DNA of 10,760 nucleotides from an uncultured Rubrobacteraceae bacterium (lineage in GTDB: Bacteria > Actinomycetota > Rubrobacteria > Rubrobacterales > Rubrobacteraceae). The position numbers and the translations under genes are program-made. This document shows positions 1 through 5,957 of this stretch, in pieces; the stretch's first letter is position 1; each line of letters begins with the position of its first letter. The stretch lies in contig CADCUZ010000074.1 of NCBI GenBank assembly GCA_902806015.1, positions 1-10,760 on the forward strand, given 5' to 3'. The notes beneath the pieces are model-generated. The model saw only the letters and a list, made by a program, of their open reading frames with translations. It searched no databases and was not told the origin of the DNA.

Positions 1-180
1 CTTCGCCTTGATGGAAGCCACCGGCATGGTCGACACGCACCTGACCGGATGCCACCGCCGCGGCTCCTCTGGTCAGTATGCTCCCGCGAGCGGAGCTACG
101 GTCAAGCAAGCGACATAGAGAGAAAACGTAATGCACCACAAGATATTCGAACCCCGGCGCCAAGCGGTTAGCACCTCTAA
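1..180. other. Left flank, no recognised gene
   Basis: No intact gene is visible. A plus-strand frame is open from base 2 to a TAG at 116-118 and could be the last 38 codons of a gene that begins outside the window. It reads FALMEATGMVDTHLTGC near its start, which I do not recognise. The rest is non-coding up to the direct repeat that borders the mobile element. CTAAG at 177-181 is one copy of that repeat. Confidence 0.3.
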
Positions 181-196
181 GTGGGTGTGTGAGAAT
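181..196 (+). repeat. Left terminal inverted repeat
   Basis: GTGGGTGTGTGAGAAT. The last 13 bases (184-196) are the exact reverse complement of 2229-2241. It is preceded by TCTAA, which together with base 181 recurs as TCTAAG just past the right end. It lies 39 bases past the MarR stop codon. Confidence 0.65.
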
Positions 197-235
197 TTGA
201 CCGGGCTTGGCTCAGCGGCGTGTGGCGCCGACTCA

Positions 236-706
236 CTAACCGCGGTCTTCTTCTTGCCGTAGTGCCGCCGAGCATCTTCGAAGCAACTGAAGGAGCGTTA
301 GCCTCTCCTCTTCCGAAAGCCTAGAGACCATTCGCTCTTCGATGGCGTCTACCCGCCTCGCACACTCCCGGCGCAGATTCTCCCCTTCTCCGGTCAGGTA
401 GGCCTGTAGTACCCGCCCGTGCTCAGGATGCGCCCGCCGCTCGACGAGCCCGGCGGCCTCCAGCCTGGAGAGGATCTGGTTCATGGTCTGAGGCGTGACG
501 AACGAGCGCCTGGCGAGAGCGGCATTCGAGATCCCCGGCTCCTCGGCGAGCACGCTTAGAGCAGCATACTGCGGCGTGGTCACGTCTGCTTTCTTTAGCG
601 CTGCGTCCATGCCGAGCCTGAGATCGTGCTGGACCCTCTTGAGCTCGTAGCCGACACTGTTTCCCAACCGCTGCGGCCCCTGTGCGCTTTTCTCGAATGA
701 TTCCAT
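236..706 (-). CDS. MarR-family transcriptional regulator
   Basis: A 156-residue protein of normal MarR length. The winged helix-turn-helix is clear. ISNAALARRSF (about 59-69) is the positioning helix and TPQTMNQILSRLEAAG (71-86) the recognition helix. LVERRAHPEHGRVLQAYLT (87-105) is the beta wing with the usual basic and acidic residues. Flanking N- and C-terminal helices (14-40, 108-150) would form the dimer interface. The ATG at 704-706 has GAGG five bases upstream. The gene is divergent from the VOC gene, and the 75-base gap holds a palindrome overlapping the promoter. It therefore probably represses itself and the VOC gene and is released by a small ligand; the ligand is unknown. It sits inside the candidate IS and is complete, with no sign of decay. 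Confidence 0.9.
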   Translation of the reverse strand: MESFEKSAQGPQRLGNSVGYELKRVQHDLRLGMDAALKKADVTTPQYAALSVLAEEPGISNAALARRSFVTPQTMNQILSRLEAAGLVERRAHPEHGRVLQAYLTGEGENLRRECARRVDAIEERMVSRLSEEERLTLLQLLRRCSAALRQEEDRG

Positions 707-715
707 AAAAGCCTC

Positions 716-758
716 TTGAATATTATCAGCATCCTGATATTATATGCGTGTCCTGATA
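716..758 (+). promoter_or_regulatory. Divergent marR/VOC promoter with MarR-type operator
   Basis: On the plus strand TTGAAT (716-721) and TATTAT (738-743) are separated by 16 bases, a good sigma70-like promoter for the VOC gene. TATCAG-CATC-CTGATA (724-739) is a perfect 6-bp inverted repeat between and overlapping these elements. It is flanked by TA and TA that also pair (721-722, 741-742). The right half recurs as TCCTGATA at 751-758, 19 bases from the first copy, downstream of the -10. On the minus strand TATAAT (744-739) could be the -10 for marR. The position suits steric repression of both directions by a MarR dimer. The pairing with this regulator is inferred from adjacency. Confidence 0.7.
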
Positions 759-781
759 AGTTTAGCGCAAAGGAGAGGCGT

Positions 782-1147
782 ATGGCCAGGGTGTTGGGAC
801 CGGACTTCGCGGCGCTGCAGGTGCGGGATCTGGAGGCGAGCGCGCGGTTCTACGAGCAGGGGTTAGGGCTGGAGCGGGCGCCGCAGAGCCCGCCGGGTGC
901 GGTGGTCTTCGCCACCGAGCCGATACCGTTTGCGGTGCGCGAGCCCGCGGTGGACCTCGACGCGGTGGAGAGGCTGGGTTGGGGCGTAGCGCTGTGGCTG
1001 CGGTGCGACGATGCCCAAGAGCTCCACGACTCGCTGCGCGAATCCGGGGTCGAAATAGCCCAGGAGCCCTTCGACAGCCCGTTCGGGCGCGCCTTCTCAT
1101 TCGTCGACCCGGACGGCTACGCGGTGACGGTGCACGATGGCGGTTGA
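782..1147 (+). CDS. VOC-family protein (glyoxalase/bleomycin-resistance fold)
   Basis: A 121-residue protein of one VOC module pair. FAALQVRDLEASARFYEQGLGLE (residues 9-31) is the typical first beta-alpha unit. ALWLRCDDAQELHDSLRESGVEI (70-92) opens the second unit, and FGRAFSFVDPDGYAVTVH (101-118) is the closing strand pair. The usual metal-binding His/Glu pair is not obvious: Gln13 could replace the first ligand and no acidic residue follows YAVTV, so it may bind ligand without metal. The ATG at 782 was chosen over an upstream start because AGGAG lies 6 bases before it and the upstream start would be inside the promoter. It is divergent from marR and probably controlled by it. The family includes drug-sequestering proteins and ring-cleaving dioxygenases; the substrate cannot be told. 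Confidence 0.85.
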   Translation: MARVLGPDFAALQVRDLEASARFYEQGLGLERAPQSPPGAVVFATEPIPFAVREPAVDLDAVERLGWGVALWLRCDDAQELHDSLRESGVEIAQEPFDSPFGRAFSFVDPDGYAVTVHDGG

Positions 1148-1148
1148 G

Positions 1149-1295
1149 ATGGCGGGGAGCACCGGACGGTTCGAGCTCACTCCTGTAGGACCATACTCGA
1201 TCTCGGCGAGCGCGAGGTTCTTGGAGGGCTTCGCCCCCGCGCACTATGAGGGAGGCGGGCCGAAAAGCTCGCATTCTGGGGCGGCCCGCGCCTAG
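1149..1295 (+). pseudogene. Truncated DNA-3-methyladenine glycosylase 2 (AlkA-type), N-terminal part
   Basis: The ATG is one base after the VOC stop, so the intact gene would have been translationally coupled to it. FELTPVGPYSISASARFLEGF at residues 8-28 continues as APAHYEGGG to residue 37. This resembles the N-terminal strand-rich domain of actinobacterial AlkA-like glycosylases, which excise alkylated bases. Beyond about base 1260 the frame reads unrelated sequence and stops at 1293-1295. The helix-hairpin-helix motif and catalytic aspartate of the family are missing, so the product cannot be active. The break marks a deletion or insertion junction between the cassette and the transposase half. 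The family call rests on recognition of a short stretch. Confidence 0.6.
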
Positions 1296-1320
1296 GTACC
1301 CATAGCGCAAGACATCCGGT

Positions 1321-1349
1321 GGAGGGCCGGGCAAGACACCCGGCCCTCC
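1321..1349 (+). terminator. Strong hairpin upstream of the transposase gene
   Basis: GGAGGGCCGGG (1321-1331) and CCCGGCCCTCC (1339-1349) form a perfect 11-bp stem with a 7-base loop. A short T-rich run (GTCTTT) follows on the plus strand. It may end transcription from the VOC side and so insulate the transposase, or be the terminator of a lost gene. GCAAGACAYCCGG occurs twice, at 1308-1320 and 1331-1343; the second copy supplies the loop and 3' arm. Confidence 0.5.
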
Positions 1350-1398
1350 GTCTTTGCGTGTGTTCCTTTCTCGATCGCCTCCCGGAAGGACGCAACCC

Positions 1399-2223
1399 AT
1401 GACCGCTTCACTAGCCGACGCTGACGAGCACAGACCCCGAGCTTCCTACCCGACCGATCTCACCGACGCCGAATGGCACTGCATCGCTCCGCACCTGCCC
1501 GGCGAAAATCTTCGCGGCAGGCCGCGCGAGCACCCCGTCAGAGAGATCCTCGACGCCATCTTCTACGTCATCCGGGGAGGCTGCGCCTGGCGGCTCTTGC
1601 CCCACGACTTCCCGCCGTGGGGCACCGTGTACTATTGGTTTAGACGATGGCGTCTCGATGGCCTCTGGCAGCGTATCCTGGTCGCGTTGCGTCGAGCCAC
1701 CAGGGAGAAAGAGGGCCGCGATCCGGAGCCCTCCGCGGCCATCGTGGACAGCCAAAGCGTCCGTGTCGCGGAAGAGTCCGGCGGCACCAAGGGCTACGAC
1801 TCGGGAAAGAACGTCCCAGGTCGCAAGCGCCACCTCCTGGTAGACACTACCGGTTTACTGCTCGCCGGGAGAGTGACGCCCGCGGACACTTCGGACAACC
1901 GCGGCGCGCGGGAGCTGCTGGCGGGACTCGCTCCTCTTTTGCCCCGGATGGAGCTGGTCTGGGCGGACGGCGCCTACGCGGGTGAGAAGCTCAGGAAGTG
2001 GTGTGAGGAGTGGACGGGCTGGCGACTGGAGGTCGTGCAGCGCAGTGCCGAGAGTTCGACGTTCGAGGTACTTCCGAGGCGCTGGGTAGTGGAACGGAGC
2101 ATCGGCTGGATTTGCCGCAACCGACGCCTCGCCAAAGATTACGAGCGGAAGATACAAACCAGCGAATGTTGGATGAAGATAGCGATGATCCGGCTGATGC
2201 TCAAGCGGCTTGGCAGGAAGTGA
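1399..2223 (+). CDS. IS5-family DDE transposase
   Basis: A 274-residue transposase that looks complete. The N-terminal part YPTDLTDAEWHCIAPHLP (17-34) and the block FYVIRGGCAWRLLPHDFPPW (55-74) are the DNA-binding signature of this family (DUF4096-like). The catalytic triad is intact: D117 in AAIVDSQSV, D190 in LVWADGAY and E232 in RRWVVERSIGW, with the conserved RRLAKDYE following. The ATG at 1399 has GGAAGGA 8 bases upstream. A TTG 45 bases earlier lacks a ribosome site. The gene ends 5 bases before the right inverted repeat. With an intact active site and at least one recognisable pair of ends, the element may still be mobile. Confidence 0.93.
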   Translation: MTASLADADEHRPRASYPTDLTDAEWHCIAPHLPGENLRGRPREHPVREILDAIFYVIRGGCAWRLLPHDFPPWGTVYYWFRRWRLDGLWQRILVALRRATREKEGRDPEPSAAIVDSQSVRVAEESGGTKGYDSGKNVPGRKRHLLVDTTGLLLAGRVTPADTSDNRGARELLAGLAPLLPRMELVWADGAYAGEKLRKWCEEWTGWRLEVVQRSAESSTFEVLPRRWVVERSIGWICRNRRLAKDYERKIQTSECWMKIAMIRLMLKRLGRK

Positions 2224-2228
2224 GCGGC

Positions 2229-2244
2229 ATTCTCACACACCTTC
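2229..2244 (-). repeat. Right terminal inverted repeat
   Basis: Reverse complement of the left end (13 contiguous and 14 of 16 total matches), starting 5 bases past the transposase stop. It is followed by TAAG (2245-2248), so that CTAAG borders both ends of the element. Confidence 0.65.
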
Positions 2245-2419
2245 TAAGAATGCGTTCGGCTCCCCGCCTAGCTTCGCTACGGTCACGGCGCACCGGAAGG
2301 GCAGTCGGTGAATAAGGGCAAGAAGATAAGGGCTGGTCCAGCGAAGGAGACTCCTGCAGCAACGACGACAACGGGCAAGGAACTCCTCTTGTGATCCCCC
2401 GCCCGTCGTCTAAGGTAGT

Positions 2420-2815
2420 TTGCTGGCCGCTCTAGCTGTTGCCGTTGTTCAGTACGTAATCCCTCCGTTTTGGTCCTTCTCGAAAGTACCGTCATCGGCT
2501 TACGGCCCACTCGCCGAGTTAATCAGACCGACTAGACAACCGGAGCGGGTTCTGGGGTGGGTCCGGCGGCTTGATGGCGGAATCGTCACACGCATCACCT
2601 TTGCCGTCGCCATCGGTATCAGTCTGTCGGTGGTTGGCTGTGTTGGGGCAGTTATCCTTGGCATCCGGCACACCGTCATCGTCTTTGTCGTCACCGCCGC
2701 CACCGGGGTGTTTTCCGCCTCTGCGACGCTCGTCTTAGCAGTCCCGGTTTACGCGGTCGATCCTATCGATGTAGGCCGTTGTAGTCCTCAACGAACCTCT
2801 CGTGGGCCAGGGTGA
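2420..2815 (+). pseudogene. Membrane-protein ORF, probably truncated at its 3' end
   Basis: Translation from a TTG at 2420 gives 131 residues. There are hydrophobic segments at about 3-18 (AALAVAVVQYVIPPFW), 59-82 (TFAVAIGISLSVVGCVGAVIL) and 84-112 (TVIVFVVTAATG onward). Third-position GC is lower than in neighbouring genes. The start is weak: AAGG lies only 3 bases away and a TAA in frame sits at 2411. A separate 28-codon reading frame from GTG at 2308 (lysine-rich, then Thr/Ala-rich) precedes it and may be the real N-terminus in another frame. After about residue 114 the frame runs antisense into the integrase fragment and loses membrane character. The 3' part was therefore probably removed at a junction near 2765. 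I do not recognise the family. Confidence 0.4.
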
Positions 2816-3326
2816 GTTCGGTCCAGTCCTCGGCCTTCGCGAAGTGCCAGTCGGCCATGCAGCGTTGCACGTTGAAGGTCGACTCGACGTAATTCTGCCA
2901 GGGCCTGCCGCGCTCGATCTCGTGCTTGGCTATTCCCAGCGCCTCGTAGACAGCCCTCGCCTGCTTCGCCCTGAACACCCCGCCCCCGTCCGTGACGAGC
3001 GCCTCGGGCGAGCCGTAACGCTCCACCGCCGCGTAGAGCACCGAGAGGTAGGAGGCGAGGTCCTGCGTTCGGGTAACGGCGCTAGCCAGGATGCAGCGGC
3101 TATGGTTGTCCATGACCGAGACGACGTAGCGGTGCGGGGGGAGGCCGGTCGCCTCCTTGAACAGCCTCGCGAAGTGGTGGGGGCTGTAGCCCGCCGCCCC
3201 CGCCAGCCCCTGTAGCGAGAGGTTGCCCGCCAGGTTGTCGTGCACGTACTCCAGGGCCCGCGAGATCGCCCGTTTCTGGACCAGGCCGGCAGGCCCGCGG
3301 GCGATCTCTTTGTCTCGGTCGCCCAT
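2763..3326 (-). pseudogene. Chimeric ORF: AraC-type HTH fused in frame to a DDE integrase fragment
   Basis: Residues about 17-69 are an AraC/XylS DNA-binding domain cut short: QKRAISRALEYVHDNL, then the first helix-turn-helix LSLQGLAGAAGYSPHHFARLFKEAT and GLPPHRYVV. The second helix-turn-helix is absent. From about residue 70 the protein is an integrase core. D73 (SVMDNHSR), D113 (ALVTDGGGVF) and E149 (WQNYVESTFN) match a DDE triad, followed by FNVQRCMADWHFAKAEDWTEL and the terminal HERFVEDYNGL. The integrase lacks its N-terminal binding domain, and its end stops just after DYN, where relatives continue for more residues. The start lies 30 bases after the MDR stop, so the AraC gene was the last gene of that operon. 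The likely cause is insertion or recombination inside araC; a functional fusion is possible but unproven. Confidence 0.75.
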
Positions 3327-3356
3327 CGCCTCGGCCCCCGATCCGGGTCTCGATTT

Positions 3357-4403
3357 CTAGGAGCTCGGCCGCGTGGCGGGACCCGGCAAGAGCACCACCT
3401 TGCCGGTTGACCCACCCGAGACGAGGCGCCCGAGAGCTTCGGCCGCCTTTTCGAGCGGCATCCGGGTGGCCGCGTGCGCCTCGATCTTCCCGCTGGCCAG
3501 CAGTGAGAGGACCGTCGAGAGGTCCTCCTGGAAGAGCTTGGGCCAGCGCTTGACGTAGTAGAACGCCGCTCGCCTGCCGTCGGGCATAGCGCTCCAAAGG
3601 AGGACCCGGGCGAAGATCGGCAGGTAGGGCTTGATCCAGTGGCCCGTACCGGAAAGCGTGGAGGCCGATCCGTAGGTGACCAGCGTCCCGCCCCGCCCGA
3701 GCATCCGGTAGGAATCCACGAGCCCCGGACCGCCGACGTGGTCGAAGACTGCGTCCACCCCGCCAGGCGAGATCTCTCGCACCCTCGCGGGCACGTCGTC
3801 CCTGTAGTCGACCGGCACGGCGCCCAAAGCGCGCACGTAATCGTGCTTGCGGGCCGAGGCGGTCCCGATTACCTTGGCACCGGTGAGCCGCGCGAGCTGC
3901 ACGAGCAGCGTTCCCACCCCCCCCGAGGCCCCGTGCACGAGCACGGTCTGCCCAGGGCGAACCTTCGCGGCGCGGTGGAGCATCTGCCAGGCGGTCACGC
4001 CGTTGGTTACGGCCGCGGCCGCGTCGGCGGGGTCGAGGCCGTCCGGTACCGCCGCGAGGTCCTTCGCGTCGAGCGCCACGCGCTCGGCCCAGGCCCCGGT
4101 CTCCGTCAGCGCCGCCACCCGCTTGCCGAGCAGCCCACCATCGACGCCCTCGCCTACGCTCTCGACCTCGCCCACTAGGTCGTAGCCTGGGACGAAGGGG
4201 AACTTGGGCTGACCGAAGTAGCGGCCCCTTAGCATCTGCACCTCGGAGAAGGCGACGCCGGCCGCCTCTACCCGCACCACGGCCTGCCCGGGCCCGGGAG
4301 CGGGCAGGGCGCGCCGACGCGTTTCGAGCACCTCCGGTCCGCCCTCACGGGGCATCACTATCTCGGTCATCGTGGCCGCTTTGGCCTCCGTGTTCTTCGT
4401 CAT
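3357..4403 (-). CDS. MDR-superfamily NAD(P)H:quinone oxidoreductase-like protein
   Basis: A 348-residue medium-chain dehydrogenase/reductase. The N-terminal GroES-like domain carries FPFVPGYDLVGEVESVGEGV (68-87). The Rossmann domain has the nucleotide-binding VLVHGASGGVGTLLVQLA (154-171). No cysteine zinc ligands of alcohol dehydrogenases are present, which places it with the zinc-free quinone oxidoreductase/VAT-1 branch. The expected reaction is NADPH-dependent reduction of a quinone or enone in the cytoplasm. The ATG at 4401-4403 has GGGAG 8 bases upstream; an inner ATG at residue 12 lacks one. It lies 36 bases after the membrane-protein gene and is probably in the same transcript, under TetR control. 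A role in detoxifying or sensing a reactive lipophilic compound would fit the neighbours; this is inference. Confidence 0.9.
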   Translation of the reverse strand: MTKNTEAKAATMTEIVMPREGGPEVLETRRRALPAPGPGQAVVRVEAAGVAFSEVQMLRGRYFGQPKFPFVPGYDLVGEVESVGEGVDGGLLGKRVAALTETGAWAERVALDAKDLAAVPDGLDPADAAAAVTNGVTAWQMLHRAAKVRPGQTVLVHGASGGVGTLLVQLARLTGAKVIGTASARKHDYVRALGAVPVDYRDDVPARVREISPGGVDAVFDHVGGPGLVDSYRMLGRGGTLVTYGSASTLSGTGHWIKPYLPIFARVLLWSAMPDGRRAAFYYVKRWPKLFQEDLSTVLSLLASGKIEAHAATRMPLEKAAEALGRLVSGGSTGKVVLLPGPATRPSS

Positions 4404-4439
4404 CGTCGTCGCTCCCTTCAGGATCGCGTTTCGGGGTGC

Positions 4440-4925
4440 CTACTTGACCGCCGTCTCTGCCAGAAGCTCGCCGGCATGGTCCGGGACGGGTTCTGTGGCG
4501 AACTCCGGCCCCGGTCGCAGGGCGAGCAGCGCGGGCACCGCGACGGCGACGGCGACCGTGTTGAGAGCGGAGCCGACGGCGAAGGCGGTGAGCGTGCCGC
4601 CGGAAATCAGGCCCCACAGGGGTATGGCCATGAACGCCACGTAGAACCCGGCGGCGGGCGCGAGGAACTTCACGAGCGCCCGCGGATGGTGGGAGCGGTA
4701 GGACATGTAGAAGCCCAAGGCGTTGCCCAGCACCGCCGGGACTGTCGCCAGCACCACCTTCACGAAGCCGAATTGGGAGACCTCGCCCGGCGCCCCGAGG
4801 GCCGGCGGGGCCGCGTTGGCGACCAGTGTGTTAATGGCGAAAGCGACCGCCGACAGGACCAGGCCAACCCCGACCACGGCGGCCGGACGGATCTCGCCCT
4901 CTTGACTAAACACAATGCGGTTCAT
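4440..4925 (-). CDS. Four-helix membrane protein, DUF6069-like
   Basis: Start at the ATG 4923-4925 gives 161 residues with four predicted membrane segments: about 14-36 (AAVVGVGLVLSAVAFAI), 52-75 (FGFVKVVLATVPAVLGNALGF), 86-106 (KFLAPAAGFYVAFMAIPLW) and 111-136 (TLTAFAVGSALNTVAVAVAV). Two of the loops are basic, and the C-terminus is acidic and polar. A longer reading from a TTG at 5009 adds 28 residues of non-membrane sequence with no ribosome site. GGAGGAAGT precedes the ATG with somewhat long spacing. The pattern resembles the actinobacterial DUF6069 family, whose function is unknown to me. It is the first gene of the operon downstream of the TetR-type promoter and is followed by the MDR gene. 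Confidence 0.75.
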   Translation of the reverse strand: MNRIVFSQEGEIRPAAVVGVGLVLSAVAFAINTLVANAAPPALGAPGEVSQFGFVKVVLATVPAVLGNALGFYMSYRSHHPRALVKFLAPAAGFYVAFMAIPLWGLISGGTLTAFAVGSALNTVAVAVAVPALLALRPGPEFATEPVPDHAGELLAETAVK

Positions 4926-5046
4926 GAACACTTTACTTCCTCCTCTTGCTCCGGCGATCCGGCGCGGATCGCTCTGTGTGCTCCCTACGAACTTCCAGCT
5001 TCCCGACAACAGGTCTGCGGCGATCTCTCTTTTCTAACGCTGTACA

Positions 5047-5075
5047 AATTTACAACTAAGTTAAGTAACTGACAA
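5047..5075 (-). promoter_or_regulatory. Operon promoter with TetR-type site, and 5' leader hairpin
   Basis: On the minus strand TTGTCA (5075-5070) and TAAATT (5052-5047) are 17 bases apart. The spacer holds AAC-TAA-GTT (5054-5062). The segment from 5038 aligns with 5716 onward in front of tetR, about 21 of 31 positions matching, including CGCTGT, TTTA, AAC and AGTTA. The tetR terminator stem lies just upstream and its T-run overlaps the -35, so the operon needs its own promoter. The leader to the ATG at 4925 is about 115 bases and contains a perfect 7-bp hairpin, GCGATCC/GGATCGC (4954-4972, 5-base loop). Confidence 0.65.
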
Positions 5076-5100
5076 AAAAAGGGGGCGGTCGATCACCCCC
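5074..5100 (-). terminator. Rho-independent terminator of tetR
   Basis: On the minus strand GGGGG (5100-5096) pairs with CCCCC (5085-5081), extended inward by a wobble and a G-C pair. Seven T (5080-5074) follow. The stem overlaps the last codons and the TGA stop at 5095-5093, so terminator and reading frame share bases. The T-run also reaches the -35 of the next promoter. Confidence 0.8.
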
Positions 5101-5698
5101 CTATCCAGGCCTTCAGGTAGTCGCGCGCGGCCAGGTCGACCAGCCTCTTGGTTTCCTCCTCGCCGCCGGGGATCCGGCCGACCATGTGGAGGGACGCGAG
5201 GCCGTGGGCCGTGGCCCACAGGAGTGTCACCTTGCCCCAGACGTCCTCGGCCTCCTTCCCGTGCTCTTCCATCAACTCCCCTATCGCCTTCGCCATCACC
5301 GCGGCTATCTTTTCGCCCTCCTTCCGGAGTTCCGTCATGGGGAAGGACACCCCCCCCAGGCCGTACATGGCCTGGTAGAGGTCGGGGGAATCGAACGCGA
5401 AGCGCAGCCACGCGCGGCCTATGCCGAGCAGGGCCTCTTCCGGCCCGTCGGGCGCTTCGGCGGCAGACTCGACCGCCTCCAGTTGCCCGGCGTAACCCAT
5501 CCGCACGAGCTCGAGGAGGAGGTCCTCTTTGGAGTCGAAGTACTCGTAGATCACCGGCGGGCTGTACTCGATCCGCGCGGCGATCCGGCGGATCGTCACC
5601 GCCTGCCAGCCCTCCGTCGAGGCGATCTCGCGCGCCGCGGAGAGGATGCCCTCCCTCAGCTGCCGCTTCTGCCTCTGCCTGCGCTCCTTGATGCCCAA
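5093..5698 (-). CDS. TetR-family transcriptional regulator
   Basis: A 201-residue repressor from a TTG at 5696-5698, beginning MGIKERRQRQKRQLREGIL, the usual opening of this subgroup. The helix-turn-helix spans about 33-55 (AVTIRRIAARIEYSPPVIYEYF) followed by SKEDLLLELV. The C-terminal ligand/dimer domain (about 75-195) resembles the WHG/TetR_C_33 type, with LRFAFDSPDLYQAMYGLGGV and LLWATAHGLASLHMVGRI. A longer frame from 5755 was rejected because it would run through the -35, spacer and -10. It heads the minus-strand cluster and has its own terminator. Near-identical sites in its promoter and in that of the downstream operon suggest autoregulation and control of the membrane protein and MDR enzyme. 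The inducer is unknown. Confidence 0.88.
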   Translation of the reverse strand: MGIKERRQRQKRQLREGILSAAREIASTEGWQAVTIRRIAARIEYSPPVIYEYFDSKEDLLLELVRMGYAGQLEAVESAAEAPDGPEEALLGIGRAWLRFAFDSPDLYQAMYGLGGVSFPMTELRKEGEKIAAVMAKAIGELMEEHGKEAEDVWGKVTLLWATAHGLASLHMVGRIPGGEEETKRLVDLAARDYLKAWIGG

Positions 5699-5726
5699 AA
5701 TCCCTATCTTTCTATCGCTGTTTACG

Positions 5727-5755
5727 TTTATAACATAGTTAGAGAATGTCGTCAA
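5727..5755 (-). promoter_or_regulatory. tetR promoter with overlapping operator
   Basis: On the minus strand TTGACG (5755-5750) and TATAAA (5732-5727) are separated by exactly 17 bases. TAAC-ATA-GTTA (5731-5741) is a perfect 4-bp inverted repeat overlapping the -10 and spacer. The same AAC-N3-GTT core occurs in the operon promoter. The arrangement suits repression by blocking polymerase. Confidence 0.75.
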
Positions 5756-5859
5756 GCCCTACCGGAGGCCCTTCTGACCTCCCCCCCTTTTTGCGCCCTG
5801 CCCCGGTCCGGTTGGCTTGTCCGCAAGGGGGCGTAATACCTTCGCAGGATATTATCCGG

Positions 5860-5907
5860 TTCTTATGTACGTCGGGCCACGAAGCCTCCCCGTCCTGTAC
5901 ATAAGAA
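5860..5907. repeat. 11-bp perfect inverted repeat, 26-base spacer
   Basis: TTCTTATGTAC (5860-5870) and GTACATAAGAA (5897-5907) are exact reverse complements. The arms are AT-rich, unlike the GC-rich spacer and surroundings. It could be the two ends of a lost small element, a paired binding site or a cruciform. No T-run follows, so it is not an ordinary terminator. Confidence 0.6.
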
Positions 5908-5957
5908 GGCCGCTCAGCATAGCCCCGGTCCTATGCCAACTTCCCAGAACACCATAC

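Larger units (their letters stand above)
181..2244 (+). mobile_element. Candidate enlarged IS5-family element with passenger genes
   Basis: The two ends read GTGGGTGTGTGAGAAT (181-196) and, on the opposite strand, GAAGGTGTGTGAGAAT (2229-2244). They match at 14 of 16 positions and point inward. Directly outside, CTAAG occurs at 177-181 and 2244-2248. Read with a 3-bp duplication this is TAA at 178-180 and 2245-2247, the TNA target known for the IS1031 subgroup of IS5. The transposase stop lies 5 bases from the right repeat, as expected. The left repeat lies about 1.2 kb from the transposase start, and MarR, VOC and a glycosylase fragment fill the gap. Elements of this subgroup are usually about 0.85-1 kb, so this one is about 1.1 kb too long. 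It may be an IS carrying cargo, or an IS whose left part received a later insertion. The boundary is uncertain by 1-2 bases. Confidence 0.6.

Noticed and set aside
143..156. tRNA T-loop-like GGGGTTCGAAT on the minus strand near the left end of the element
   Set aside because: The 3' side (ATCTT) does not pair with the 5' side, and no acceptor or D arm can be built on either side, nor after removing the element.
762..1400. Long minus-strand frame of 212 codons opposite VOC and the alkA fragment
   Set aside because: Arg/Pro/Ala-rich translation typical of an antisense frame in high-GC DNA; the plus strand has recognisable proteins.
5756..5795. GGAGG...CCTCC then C/T run as a plus-strand terminator
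   Set aside because: Five-base stem and no plus-strand gene upstream to terminate.
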